Below are positions 54,166 through 62,593 of a DNA stretch of 64,000 nt, piece by piece. A program made the position numbers and the translations under genes. The stretch's first letter is position 1. Each line of letters begins with the position of its first letter. The DNA is from an uncultured Opitutia bacterium (GTDB lineage: Bacteria; Verrucomicrobiota; Verrucomicrobiia; Opitutales; Coraliomargaritaceae), in the NCBI GenBank assembly GCA_937136395.1, contig CAKZOI010000104.1:1-64000 (forward strand), given 5' to 3'. The notes under the pieces are model-generated. The model saw only the letters and a program-made list of their open reading frames with translations, searched no databases and was not told the DNA's origin.

Positions 54166-55260
54166 ATGTCATCCAAGCCATTCACATTTATTTGCGGAGA
54201 AGACGATTATCTCGTTTCAGAGAAGGGACGTGCTTGGTTTGCTCAGCAAACCAAGGATATTGAAGATGATTTATCGAAGGAAACCATTGACGGTCGTGCC
54301 GGGAATGTTGCGGAAGTAGAGGATGCGTTGAATCGCTTTACAAGCGCGGTGCAGACCTTGGATATGTTTGGTGGTCGCAAAGTGGTCTGGTTGAAAGATG
54401 TGAATTTCATGGCGAACAGTCAGACCGGCAATGCGCAGGGCACTTTGGATTTGATCGAAAACCTGAAGGATTTGCTGGGCACGATCGATCCGAGCGCCGT
54501 GGGCGTGTTGATCACCGCGCATCCCATTTACAAGGTGCGCAGTTTTTACAAGTGGGTGAAGGCGAATGCCGATTTTACCCTAATCGAGGGTGGCAAAGAT
54601 TCTGCCGCTGGTTTGGCTGTGATCATTCAGGAAGAGTGTGATAAGGCAGGCGCCTCCATCACCCGCGATGCGGTGCAATTGTTGATCGGCAAGGTCAATG
54701 GTAACACACGTTTGATCGTCGAGGAGACGCGTAAGTTGGTAACCTTTGTGGGCACAGATGGGGGCGAAATTACAGATCGATTGGTGGCCGATTTGGTGCC
54801 GAACTTTGGCGATGCCGATTTCTTTGAAGCGGCAGATGCCTTTTACTCGCTGAAGTTGGATTGGACACTGGAAGCATTGAAGCGGCACTTTTTTACCAAT
54901 AGTGAATCACGACCACTTTTAGGCAGTCTGCAGAAACGGAACCGTTTACTGATTCAGTTGCGAGTGTTGATGGATGCCGGGGCGATACGCCTGGGTGGGC
55001 GCGGGATTGCAAAGTCAGATCTCGAAGCCGCGGCTCGCACCTATGGTCACCATTTCGGGGATGCCGAAGATAAGAGCCTCAATGTCTTTTTGCAGAATCC
55101 CTGGTATCTGGGGCGATTAGCGCAGACCGCAGCTAAAGTGCCGCTAAAGAAATTGGTGGATTTTCAACTCTCTTTTACAGAGGCCTTTGAGGCGATTATT
55201 GAGCGCCCGAATGATCAAGAAGAGGTCTGCCGTGAGCTTGCGGTGAAGTGCTTGAGCTGA
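54166..55260 (+). CDS. holA: DNA polymerase III subunit delta
   Basis: Clamp-loader subunit that opens the beta sliding clamp. 364 aa. N-terminal FTFICGEDDYLVSEKGR matches the usual FLVYGEDxYLx opening, followed by VVWLKDVNFMANS. The middle shows LLIGKVNGNTRLIVEETRKL and the C-terminal helical collar LGSLQKRNRLLIQLRVLMD. Weakly conserved family, but the order and length fit well. Ends just before a terminator hairpin. Confidence 0.9.
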   Translation: MSSKPFTFICGEDDYLVSEKGRAWFAQQTKDIEDDLSKETIDGRAGNVAEVEDALNRFTSAVQTLDMFGGRKVVWLKDVNFMANSQTGNAQGTLDLIENLKDLLGTIDPSAVGVLITAHPIYKVRSFYKWVKANADFTLIEGGKDSAAGLAVIIQEECDKAGASITRDAVQLLIGKVNGNTRLIVEETRKLVTFVGTDGGEITDRLVADLVPNFGDADFFEAADAFYSLKLDWTLEALKRHFFTNSESRPLLGSLQKRNRLLIQLRVLMDAGAIRLGGRGIAKSDLEAAARTYGHHFGDAEDKSLNVFLQNPWYLGRLAQTAAKVPLKKLVDFQLSFTEAFEAIIERPNDQEEVCRELAVKCLS

Positions 55261-55266
55261 GCGCAC

Positions 55267-55295
55267 AAAAAAAGCCGTCTCGAAAGACGGCTTTT
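55267..55295. terminator. Bidirectional rho-independent terminator
   Basis: AAAAGCCGTCT (55270-55280), loop CGAA, AGACGGCTTTT (55285-55295) form a perfect 11-bp stem between convergent genes. The plus strand gives TTTT; the minus strand gives seven U (A7 at 55267-55273). It best serves the PEP-CTERM gene on the minus strand and also holA. Confidence 0.88.
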
Positions 55296-55315
55296 GGAAA
55301 ATATGTGTGTCTAAA

Positions 55316-55933
55316 CTACTTACGGCGACGAACCATCACATAGCCAAGAGCCAATAGGCCGGCTAATGATGCGTAAGTGCTTGGTTCGGGGACAACGGTT
55401 AAGCCAAGTTGTTGTAGCGAAATATTAGATGTGGCCGAACTACCTGTTACGATGATGGATTGCCCTGCTGTGAGTAACAAAGCTGATGTTGGTGTGTAAA
55501 TATCTGATCCCCCGTCAAATGTGCCACCGATCCCTGGGGCATTAGTATAGAGAGTAATAGACGGCCCGAGTCCAACGGTAAGCGAAGCTCCCTCGCTGGC
55601 CGCTTGTGCTTCGGTGCCAACTCCAGATAAATCGATGAAATTAAACTCAACATTAGTGCTGAATGTTAACGTGATCGATTCTGTTGTTCCGTCGATTACA
55701 TCATTCCCAATGCCAAAGGCCGATGCATTTGAGTTTAAGTTGCCTCCAGCACCAGTTACATTCATGAAGGTTGAAAATCCAGTGTCGGTATCACTAATCG
55801 AGATGGAATTAACAAACGCATTGCCGTCAAAGGTTCCCCCCTGACCAGTGAAATCAAATGTGACTGCGGCGCTGGTGCTGAGTGTCAAGCAGCTGGCTGC
55901 TAAGATTGATGCTGAAAGAATTTTAAGCTTCAT
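55316..55933 (-). CDS. PEP-CTERM sorting domain protein
   Basis: 205 aa from the ATG at 55933 ([20 protein letters not shown] signal peptide). The body is Gly/Ser/Thr-rich, beta-type, with VTFDFTGQGGTFDGN and a low-Cys composition (exported surface protein). The C-terminus is VPEPSTYASLAGLLALGYVM followed by RRRK, a canonical PEP-CTERM sorting signal handled by an exosortase (EpsH/XrtA type). No exosortase gene is in this window, so it must be elsewhere. Likely an extracellular-matrix or envelope protein. Confidence 0.88.
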   Translation of the reverse strand: MKLKILSASILAASCLTLSTSAAVTFDFTGQGGTFDGNAFVNSISISDTDTGFSTFMNVTGAGGNLNSNASAFGIGNDVIDGTTESITLTFSTNVEFNFIDLSGVGTEAQAASEGASLTVGLGPSITLYTNAPGIGGTFDGGSDIYTPTSALLLTAGQSIIVTGSSATSNISLQQLGLTVVPEPSTYASLAGLLALGYVMVRRRK

Positions 55934-55996
55934 ACTATGAGTTGGTTTACAGTCAAGGCACGCAGCAATTGTGCCAGTTGGCAATATATTAATGGT

Positions 55997-56026
55997 ATTA
56001 TCCAAATGTATCTATTTGACAGTCAA
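55997..56026 (-). promoter_or_regulatory. Possible sigma70-type promoter of the PEP-CTERM gene
   Basis: On the minus strand, TTGACT (56021-56026) and GATAAT (55997-56002) are separated by 18 bp, upstream of the ATG at 55933. The -35 region overlaps the small palindrome TTGAC-A-GTCAA (56016-56026). Only a consensus resemblance. Confidence 0.4.
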
Positions 56027-56044
56027 CTGTTTACAACTTTGTGA

Positions 56045-56060
56045 ATACTTGCGCAAGTAT
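56045..56060. promoter_or_regulatory. 16-bp perfect palindrome between the PEP-CTERM gene and sufT
   Basis: ATACTTGCGCAAGTAT (56045-56060) is a perfect 16-bp palindrome, 18 bp past the sufT stop and about 20 bp upstream of the candidate -35 of the PEP-CTERM gene. It could be an operator for that gene or a transcript-end stem of the suf operon. Confidence 0.4.
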
Positions 56061-56077
56061 GGGCTAACAAATGTGGA

Positions 56078-56626
56078 TTACACCAATCCCAAGACCATTT
56101 TGCCTTCTTCGGTGATCATGTCTTGGTTCCAGGGCGGATCCCAGACGATCTCGACTTCGGCTTCGGCGACGCCGGGCACGCTTTCGAGGCGCATCTTGGC
56201 ATCTTCCGCAATGACGGGACCCATGCCGCAACCGGGAGCCGTCAGTGTCATATCCATGCTTACTTTATGTCCACCTTCGGGGCGCTCGGCACACTCCAAG
56301 GAGTAAACGAGTCCGAGATCGACGATGTTGACCGGGATTTCAGGGTCGAAGACGGTTTTGAGGGCTTCCCAAAGCGCTTCGGTCTCGACCGGGTCGTTGG
56401 CGCCTTCAGCTTCAGCATCTGCAGCCGTGCTGGTGATTTCTTCGCCAAGGGCGTCGGCATTGGCTCCGCTGATGCGGAACATACCGTTGTGAGTCATCAC
56501 GGTGAAGTTGCCGCCGAGGCGGTGGGTGATGGTCACCGTTTCACCCTCGGGCAGGCTCATGGGTGTGCCTTGTGGGATGAGTGTAACTTCAACTTCGCGA
56601 GTGAGTGTGCGTAAATCGTCGGGCAT
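56078..56626 (-). CDS. sufT: Putative Fe-S cluster assembly protein SufT (MIP18/DUF59 family)
   Basis: 182 aa. N-terminal part with a [20 protein letters not shown] stretch, then the DUF59 domain: [20 protein letters not shown], and the Cys-bearing [12 protein letters not shown] loop. SufT helps mature Fe-S proteins. Last gene of the sufC-sufB-sufD-sufT run, which supports the function. A heptad array precedes the start by 5 nt. Confidence 0.88.
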   Translation of the reverse strand: MPDDLRTLTREVEVTLIPQGTPMSLPEGETVTITHRLGGNFTVMTHNGMFRISGANADALGEEITSTAADAEAEGANDPVETEALWEALKTVFDPEIPVNIVDLGLVYSLECAERPEGGHKVSMDMTLTAPGCGMGPVIAEDAKMRLESVPGVAEAEVEIVWDPPWNQDMITEEGKMVLGLV

Positions 56627-56631
56627 TGTTA

Positions 56632-56744
56632 TTAATGGCTAATGAATAATAGCTAATTGGTAATGGATGCTGGTTAAATGGAAATGGCAAATGTTTCGGT
56701 CTCGGTATCCTTAGCGATTAGCCATTATCGATTAGTCATTAAAT
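56632..56744. repeat. Heptad arrays in inverted pair between sufD and sufT
   Basis: Left units TTAATGG, CTAATGA, ATAATAG, CTAATTG, GTAATGG (56632-56666) start 5 nt from the sufT start. A right arm at 56715-56744 (about ATTAGCC, ATTATCG, ATTAGTC, ATTAAAT) is the reverse-complement sense; about 22 of 26 positions match. The spacer is about 48 bp. Confidence 0.65.
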
Positions 56745-56763
56745 TAAGTATGCGTATATGCGC

Positions 56764-58065
56764 TTACTTAATTTTCGATTCGAACTTGTTGCGGATGAGG
56801 ATGCGAAGGTTTTCGGCTAGTTCGTCGCTTTCGACTTTTTCGATGACTTCCTCGAAGAATCCGAAGACCATCAACTGCATCGCGACACGTTTTGAAATAC
56901 CACGGCTCATCATGTAGAAGAGTTCGTCTTCGTCGACGTTGCCGGTGGTGGCTCCGTGAGAGCATTTCACATCGTTGGCGAGGATCTCAAGGCCGGGCAG
57001 CGCGTTGGCTTCAGCTGTGGGATCCAGCAATAGGTTGCGATTGGTTTGATAGGCATCGGTTTGCTGTGCGCCTTCGGCGACTTTGATCAAGCCAGAGAAA
57101 ATGGTGCGCGCATTGTCGAGCAGTGCGTTCTTGTAGAGCAGGTCGGAAACGGCGTTGCCGGCGTTGTGCGTCTGGAAGGTGCGTTGGTCGAACTCTTGGT
57201 TCTCCTCAGCGACGGTGAGTGAATACATTTTCACGTCTGCGCCGGGGCCTTCGATACGTGTTTGGTTTTCGAAGCGTGCGCGTTCGGCACCGATGTTGAC
57301 GGCGACGTTCTTAACTTGTGCGTCGCGGTCTGCCACGGTGGTGTCGAGCTGGAAGGACACTGTCTTTTCGTTCCAGTCTTGCACGATCTTACGGAAGACG
57401 TTGGCACCAGCACCAGCGTGTATGTTGGAAACGGATACATTGAGCGCTTCATTCTCTTCTGTTTCGGAGAAGAAGATGTCGACTACGGATGCCTTGGCAT
57501 TGTCTTCGGCAATCACGAGCGTGTGTGGGAAGACGGCGGCTCGGGCACCACTGGTCCAGTAGTAATTGACGAAGGGCTTTTCGATTTCGACGCCCTTGGG
57601 AACGTAGAGCACCGAGCCGGCTTTAACGGATGCGGCGTGGAGACCGAAGAACTTCTCGGAGCCGAGCTCGGTCGATTCCTTGAGGAAGTATTTCTCCATG
57701 AGTTCCGGATGCTGAGCAATGGCTTCTGCGATTGGCAGATACACGACGCCCTTGGCGGAAAGCGCTTCGCTGATGCCTTCGAATGCAGCGGGCGAATCGT
57801 CGACATATACGCTGAGGCCTTCGCGCTTAGTGATGAGGTTAGAGCGCTCGACAAGTGCGGTGAGTGTTTCAGCCGCAGGTGCATCGGTTACGTTGAAGCC
57901 GTCGATGCTGAGGCGTCCTACCGATGCGAAGCGCCACATTTCGTCACGGGCGGATGGCATCGGTAAGGCTTTGAATTGCTCAAGTCCAGCGGTGCGACGA
58001 TCAGCGAGCCATGCAGGTGCATTAGCGAGAGTGGTTTGTGTTGGATTTTCCAAAATAGTATTCAT
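56764..58065 (-). CDS. sufD: Fe-S cluster assembly protein SufD
   Basis: 433 aa, part of the SufBCD scaffold that builds Fe-S clusters. The N-terminal helix-rich part is followed by a right-handed parallel beta-helix, with [40 protein letters not shown] and C-terminal [19 protein letters not shown]. The GATTG pattern and overall size separate it from SufB. Downstream of sufB in the same direction with a 97-bp gap containing a REPIN-like repeat. Confidence 0.94.
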   Translation of the reverse strand: MNTILENPTQTTLANAPAWLADRRTAGLEQFKALPMPSARDEMWRFASVGRLSIDGFNVTDAPAAETLTALVERSNLITKREGLSVYVDDSPAAFEGISEALSAKGVVYLPIAEAIAQHPELMEKYFLKESTELGSEKFFGLHAASVKAGSVLYVPKGVEIEKPFVNYYWTSGARAAVFPHTLVIAEDNAKASVVDIFFSETEENEALNVSVSNIHAGAGANVFRKIVQDWNEKTVSFQLDTTVADRDAQVKNVAVNIGAERARFENQTRIEGPGADVKMYSLTVAEENQEFDQRTFQTHNAGNAVSDLLYKNALLDNARTIFSGLIKVAEGAQQTDAYQTNRNLLLDPTAEANALPGLEILANDVKCSHGATTGNVDEDELFYMMSRGISKRVAMQLMVFGFFEEVIEKVESDELAENLRILIRNKFESKIK

Positions 58066-58084
58066 TTCTAAAGATTTTTTGATT

Positions 58085-58148
58085 TGTAGAGCCTCCGCTT
58101 GCGGAGTGCCGATTGAAGTTTTGCGGCGTCGAGCAAGCTCGAGCCCTA
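58085..58148. repeat. REPIN-like composite hairpin element between sufB and sufD
   Basis: GTAG (58086-58089) and CTAC (58145-58148) bracket two hairpins: CTCCGC-TT-GCGGAG (58093-58106) and TCGAGC-AA-GCTCGA (58129-58142). The same outer GTAG...CTAC and double-hairpin plan as at 22351-22426. Lies in the sufB-sufD gap. Confidence 0.65.
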
Positions 58149-58162
58149 CGATTCAAGCTTGT

Positions 58163-59581
58163 TTATCCGACGCTGCCTTCCATTTCCATGTCGATAAGGC
58201 GCTTGAGCTCGACGGAGTATTCCATCGGGAAAGCTTTCATTAGGTCATTTACGAAACCGTTCACGGCGAGCGACATCGCTTCGCCTTCGGAAAGACCGCG
58301 CTGCATCATGTAGAAAATCTGCTCGGCGCTGACTTTGGATACACTGGCTTCGTGCTGCACGGTGTTATTTTCGCCGCGTGTAGTGATCGCGGGATAGGTG
58401 TCGGTCCGGCTGTTGGTGTTGATCAACAGAGCATCGCACTCGGTATTGTTCTTACAATTTTTGAGATGCTTCGGCATGTGGACTTGGCCGCGATAAGTGG
58501 AGCGTCCTTTGCCGATGGAAATCGACTTAGAGATAATGTTACTCGTGGTGTTGTCCGCGAGGTGCATCATTTTCGCACCAGTGTCTTGGTGTTGTCCGTC
58601 GTTGGCGAGTGCGATAGAGAGCACTTCGCCGCGAGCACCTTTACCCTTAAGGACTACGCCCGGATATTTCATGGTGAGGCGTGAACCGATGTTGCAATCG
58701 ATCCATTTCACTTCGGCGCCTTCGTCAGCCATGCCGCGTTTAGTGACGAGGTTGAAGACATTGGACGACCAATTTTGAACGGTGATGTATTGGATCTTGG
58801 CGTTTTTCAGTGCGACAAGCTCGACCACTGCACTGTGTAGTGTGGCGGTTTCAAACTTCGGCGCGGTGCAGCCTTCCATGTAGGTGATTTCGGAGTCTTC
58901 GTCGGCGATGATGAGCGTGCGCTCAAACTGACCGAAGTTTTCCGCGTTGATACGGAAGTAAGCTTGTAGGGGCTGCTTGAGTTTCACGCCTTTGGGCACG
59001 TAGATGAAGCTGCCGCCTGAGAAAGTAGCACTGTTGAGTGCGGAGAATTTGTTGTCAGCGGTCGGAATGACTTTGCCGAAGTAGGGGCGGAAGATTTCCG
59101 GATACTTGGCGAGACCTTCTGTGGAGCCGACGAAGATAACACCTTCTTTTTCCAAGTCTTCCTTCATGCGTGAGTAGGAAGCTTCGGAGTCGAATTGTGC
59201 TTCAACACCTGCGAGGAACTTGCGCTCTTGTTCGGGTATGCCGAGACGCTCGAAAGTTTCTTTCACGTCGTCAGGCACATCGTCCCAAGAGCGAGCAGGC
59301 ACTTGCCCCTTGGAGAGATAGTAACGGATTTTGTCGAAGTCGATATTCTCTAGATCTTTGTCGGCCCAATTGGTCGGCATAGGTTTCTTTTTGAATACTT
59401 CGAGTGCCTTGAGGCGGAATTCGCGCACCCATTCGTCGTCGTTTTTAACGTCGCTGATGTATTTGATGGTGTCTTCGGTCAGACCCACGCCAGCGTCGAA
59501 CTCGTAGTTCTCGGGATACTTGAAGTTTCCCTTCTCGGTATCGACTTTGATTGCTTCGTCTTGAATGTCGGTATCGGACAT
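58163..59581 (-). CDS. sufB: Fe-S cluster assembly protein SufB
   Basis: 472 aa; SufB is the scaffold subunit that assembles the nascent Fe-S cluster with SufC and SufD. Conserved blocks: [60 protein letters not shown] (with Cys) and [21 protein letters not shown]-terminal [20 protein letters not shown] ends the beta-helix. Same strand and immediately after sufC (47-bp gap). Confidence 0.96.
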   Translation of the reverse strand: MSDTDIQDEAIKVDTEKGNFKYPENYEFDAGVGLTEDTIKYISDVKNDDEWVREFRLKALEVFKKKPMPTNWADKDLENIDFDKIRYYLSKGQVPARSWDDVPDDVKETFERLGIPEQERKFLAGVEAQFDSEASYSRMKEDLEKEGVIFVGSTEGLAKYPEIFRPYFGKVIPTADNKFSALNSATFSGGSFIYVPKGVKLKQPLQAYFRINAENFGQFERTLIIADEDSEITYMEGCTAPKFETATLHSAVVELVALKNAKIQYITVQNWSSNVFNLVTKRGMADEGAEVKWIDCNIGSRLTMKYPGVVLKGKGARGEVLSIALANDGQHQDTGAKMMHLADNTTSNIISKSISIGKGRSTYRGQVHMPKHLKNCKNNTECDALLINTNSRTDTYPAITTRGENNTVQHEASVSKVSAEQIFYMMQRGLSEGEAMSLAVNGFVNDLMKAFPMEYSVELKRLIDMEMEGSVG

Positions 59582-59589
59582 AATTTAAA

Positions 59590-59617
59590 TGGTTTATGAT
59601 TAATGAATAATGACTAA
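59590..59617. repeat. Heptad array upstream of sufB
   Basis: TGGTTTA, then TGATTAA, TGAATAA and TGACTAA (59597-59617), the last three fitting TGANTAA perfectly. It starts 8 nt before the sufB start codon, in the 47-bp gap after sufC. Confidence 0.65.
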
Positions 59618-59628
59618 GAGAAGAATGC

Positions 59629-60390
59629 TTATGCCGGTGCGCCGACAAATTCTTCTTTGACCCAGTCGTAGCCTTTGGATTCGAGCTCCTTGGCAAGTTC
59701 GGCGTCGCCACTGTGGACGATACGCCCGTCGAACATGACGTGGACAACGTCGGGCACGATGTAATCGAGCAAGCGTTGGTAGTGAGTGATCACGAGGAAA
59801 CCGCGTTCTTCGGAACGCATGAGGTTCACGCCTTCAGAGACGATACGGAGTGCATCGATGTCGAGACCAGAGTCAGTTTCATCCATGATGCAATACTTTG
59901 GATCAAGCATCGACATCTGGAGGATTTCACAGCGCTTTTTCTCGCCACCGGAGAAGCCTTCATTGAGTGAACGTGCGGTGAACTTGCGGTCCATCTTGAG
60001 CGCGTCCATTTTGGCGTAGAGCTCTTTGTAATATTCGACGGCGTTGATGTCTTCACCTTCTGGTAGACGAGCTTGGCGAGCGGCGCGAATGAAGTTGGCG
60101 ATCGAAACACCAGGGATTTCTAAAGGATACTGAAAGGCTAGGAAGAGACCGGCTTTTGCGATATCGTCTGGCTCGCCACCGAGGATGTTGACGCCGTCGA
60201 GTAAAACTTCGCCGCTTTCGACGGTGTAGTCTTCGTGACCGGCGATGACCTTAGCCAGTGTGCTCTTGCCAGTGCCATTTGGACCCATGAGTGCGTGCAC
60301 TTCGCCCTTTGGAATGGTCAGGCTGAAGTCTTTAAGGATGGCTTGGCCATCGATGGATACGTTTAGATTTTTGATTTCTAGTGTGTTCAT
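59629..60390 (-). CDS. sufC: Fe-S cluster assembly ATPase SufC
   Basis: 253 aa ABC ATPase of the Suf system. Walker [16 protein letters not shown], signature [13 protein letters not shown], Walker [13 protein letters not shown], switch His in [13 protein letters not shown]. SufC powers SufB/SufD rearrangement. First suf gene after the Fur-family gene; the gene order C-B-D-T is a little unusual compared with B-C-D. Gap of 79 bp to the regulator contains a heptad array. Confidence 0.96.
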   Translation of the reverse strand: MNTLEIKNLNVSIDGQAILKDFSLTIPKGEVHALMGPNGTGKSTLAKVIAGHEDYTVESGEVLLDGVNILGGEPDDIAKAGLFLAFQYPLEIPGVSIANFIRAARQARLPEGEDINAVEYYKELYAKMDALKMDRKFTARSLNEGFSGGEKKRCEILQMSMLDPKYCIMDETDSGLDIDALRIVSEGVNLMRSEERGFLVITHYQRLLDYIVPDVVHVMFDGRIVHSGDAELAKELESKGYDWVKEEFVGAPA

Positions 60391-60398
60391 TTTAATAA

Positions 60399-60461
60399 GA
60401 AGTTAGAATTTAGAATTGAGTGAATTTAAATTTCAGCGTTTTAGATTTTCAGTATTTCAGC
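60399..60461. repeat. Heptad arrays between the Fur-family gene and sufC
   Basis: Units GAAGTTA, GAATTTA, GAATTGA, GTGAATT, TAAATTT, CAGCGTT, TTAGATT, TTCAGTA, TTTCAGC run through the whole gap, starting 8 nt from the sufC start codon. The sense changes around TAAATTT (GAA-type words first, TTC/TCAG-type words afterwards), so it is internally inverted. Confidence 0.6.
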
Positions 60462-60469
60462 GTTTATCG

Positions 60470-60901
60470 TTAGTCGTGGCAGCAGTTGCATTTGCCATCG
60501 TAAGCGATGTCGATATGGCTGGCAGAAAATCCTTCGGGAAGGACTGTCATTAAGTGGTCGATTAGCTCATCGGGAAGTTCGATATCGACGATTTCGCCGC
60601 TTTCGCGGCAATAGAAGTGAGCGTGCTTCGTGAGGTTGGGGCAGTAGCGGGTGGGTTCGCGCTCGAAATTGACTTGGCGTATTAGGCTTGTTTCGACAAG
60701 CGTCTCTAAGCAGTTGTAAACCGTTGCCAGAGATATAGATGGCATTCCTTCGCGGGCACGGGCATAAACTTCGTCGGCGGTCGGATGATCGCGTTTCTCT
60801 AGTAGAACAGAGAAGATATGTTCGCGCTGCTTGGTTGAGCGCTGGCCACTGTGCTCGAGAGCTTCATCGAGACGGGCTTTATATTCAGGTGCGAGATTCA
60901 T
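60470..60901 (-). CDS. Fur-family metalloregulator, PerR-like, heading the suf cluster
   Basis: 143 aa from the ATG at 60901; an extra upstream ATG (60970) adds 23 residues without similarity. The DNA-binding helix is [20 protein letters not shown] with [18 protein letters not shown] (His93, His95) gives the family's metal-site residues, and Asp106 in GEIVDIE aligns with Asp104 of B. subtilis PerR, where Fur has Glu. One cysteine of the structural CxxC is replaced (Cys98, Ser101); Cys138, Cys140 and Cys141 are at the C-terminus. It likely represses itself and perhaps the suf genes; two operator-like sites lie upstream. Confidence 0.85.
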   Translation of the reverse strand: MNLAPEYKARLDEALEHSGQRSTKQREHIFSVLLEKRDHPTADEVYARAREGMPSISLATVYNCLETLVETSLIRQVNFEREPTRYCPNLTKHAHFYCRESGEIVDIELPDELIDHLMTVLPEGFSASHIDIAYDGKCNCCHD

Positions 60902-60926
60902 GTGGGATTGGTAGTCGGTGTAGTAT

Positions 60927-60941
60927 TTAGAATAATTCCTA
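60927..60941. promoter_or_regulatory. PerR/Fur-type operator, imperfect copy
   Basis: TTAGAATAATTCCTA has the 7-1-7 form of a PerR/Fur box, with TTAGAAT on the left and a two-mismatch right half. It lies 26 bp upstream of the Fur-family start codon (60901, minus strand), so it fits autoregulation. Confidence 0.6.
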
Positions 60942-61003
60942 GTATCATTAGTAATGAGACTGAGTAGCAATAAAGCCCGGATTTGGTATATATCAAGTAA
61001 TAA

Positions 61004-61018
61004 TTAGAATAATTCTAA
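61004..61018. promoter_or_regulatory. PerR/Fur-type operator, perfect 7-1-7 palindrome
   Basis: TTAGAAT-A-ATTCTAA is a perfect 15-bp 7-1-7 palindrome, like the PerR box consensus (TTATAAT-N-ATTATAA). It is in the divergent gap, 93 bp before the GT-C gene (ATG 61112) and about 100 bp upstream of the Fur-family gene. The rest of this 210-bp gap shows no other clear element. Confidence 0.65.
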
Positions 61019-61111
61019 AAAAGTGGGCATACCTGTATAGATGCTGGGTCTGTGGCTGGGTATAGGTTGACCACTAACGGCGGGCTCGCATACTCCTCAG
61101 CTTTTAGAGCT

Positions 61112-62593
61112 ATGTTGCAGAGGTTGATAAAACAGCGGTGGTTTGAAGTCCTATTGAGCACCGTCGTTGCGATTGGTTTAATGTGGCGGCTGTGTTTCTA
61201 TTTCTGGGATGTCAGTTTGTGGCATGACGAACTATTGTTGGCTCTGAACATTGTTGAGCGCGGCCCTATCGAATTAATGGGGCTATTGGATTACAACCAA
61301 GCGGCGCCACTTTTATTTTTATTGGTTGTGGAGTGCTTTACGCTTCTATTCGGCGATGCAGAATGGGTCTTACGGTTATTGCCCTGTTTGAGTGGCTGTA
61401 TGGCCGTGGTTTGGATGGCATATTTTGGGTGGAAATACTTAGACAGGGGTGTCGCACTATTTGCCTGTGGTCTGATCGCTTTTGCCAATCCGTTGACGAT
61501 GTATACGGTTCAATTTAAGCAATACTCTGGTGATTTATTGGCCTCTGTAATTGCACTGCATCTGTTTACTTTGGTGCCGAAGTCGAGCAGGAGAGGTGTG
61601 GCATGTGCATTGTTAATTATGCTGCTGCCTTGGTTCTCTTTTTCGTCGATTTTTGTGATAGCAGGTTTAACTGGAGGATACGGTTTATTCTATTTCTTTC
61701 AAAAAGACCGTGATCAAGTGGTTCGGGTCGCTACTCTGGGACTGGTTGGTGGCTTGAGCTTCATCGTTTACTATTATTTTTTGATTCGGCCAATGTCGGC
61801 AAATCAAGAGCTCGTTGATTTTTGGCAGGACTTTTATTTTTGGGAGCCGTGGCTGAGCGGGCGAAACTATCAACTGTTTCAGGCGGGGATGTTCTATATC
61901 GTCAAAATCCATTCCGTTGGGACCATGCTAATGCTGTTTGTTGCGGCTCTCATTGGTCTTTGGAAGCAACCGAAAATCACTTTGCCCTGCTTGATGGTCT
62001 TGCTGGTGACGGTTGTGGCGTCTGCCATGCATAAATATCCGTTTTGCGAACGGCTTATTGTGTTTCTGTTTCCTTTTGTCGCGATTGTTCTTGGGCAATG
62101 GTTTGTATTGTTGGCTCGGATGGAAAGGGTGACGCGTTTGCTTGCTGCATTGACAGTCATTGGCCTGTTCTTGATTCACTATCCAAAGAATTGGAAATAC
62201 TTGTTGAACTCGCCCGTGTATCAAGAGGTCCGAGAGAGTTTTTCTTACGTCGAGGAGAATCGGGTAGCGGGAGATCATGTGTATCTGGTCCCCCCCTTTG
62301 ACCGGATGGGCATTTATTATGACGACTACACTTTGGTCTCTGACGCATCGGTGCTAGGCAGCCTTTCTGATGGCTTATTATTGAAATCGATTTCTCAAAA
62401 CGCGCCGTTTTGGGTTTTGTCCGAAGCTCGTCGAGCAGATCAATCGGAATTTCTAATCCAAGTGGTAGACCGTGTAGAGGCTTTAGCCGAGGAGTTTGGT
62501 GGCGATGATCACTATGATTTGTTTTATATCGAATTTGAGCGAACGATGCTTCTGTATTTTAAACCAAAATCTGCCCAGGAAGGTAGTCTGTGA
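61112..62593 (+). CDS. GT39-like (GT-C) membrane glycosyltransferase
   Basis: 493 aa from the ATG at 61112 (MLQRLIKQRWFEVLL); a GTG at 61052 is an alternative. About 11 hydrophobic segments. The first periplasmic loop holds VSLWHDELLLALNIVERG and GLLDYNQAAPLLFLLVVE, with the His-Asp-Glu arrangement of GT-C enzymes. PMT/ArnT-like. Ends in a 4-bp overlap with the next GT gene (GTGA), so translation is coupled. Lies divergent from the Fur-family regulator with a perfect operator in between. Confidence 0.78.
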   Translation: MLQRLIKQRWFEVLLSTVVAIGLMWRLCFYFWDVSLWHDELLLALNIVERGPIELMGLLDYNQAAPLLFLLVVECFTLLFGDAEWVLRLLPCLSGCMAVVWMAYFGWKYLDRGVALFACGLIAFANPLTMYTVQFKQYSGDLLASVIALHLFTLVPKSSRRGVACALLIMLLPWFSFSSIFVIAGLTGGYGLFYFFQKDRDQVVRVATLGLVGGLSFIVYYYFLIRPMSANQELVDFWQDFYFWEPWLSGRNYQLFQAGMFYIVKIHSVGTMLMLFVAALIGLWKQPKITLPCLMVLLVTVVASAMHKYPFCERLIVFLFPFVAIVLGQWFVLLARMERVTRLLAALTVIGLFLIHYPKNWKYLLNSPVYQEVRESFSYVEENRVAGDHVYLVPPFDRMGIYYDDYTLVSDASVLGSLSDGLLLKSISQNAPFWVLSEARRADQSEFLIQVVDRVEALAEEFGGDDHYDLFYIEFERTMLLYFKPKSAQEGSL

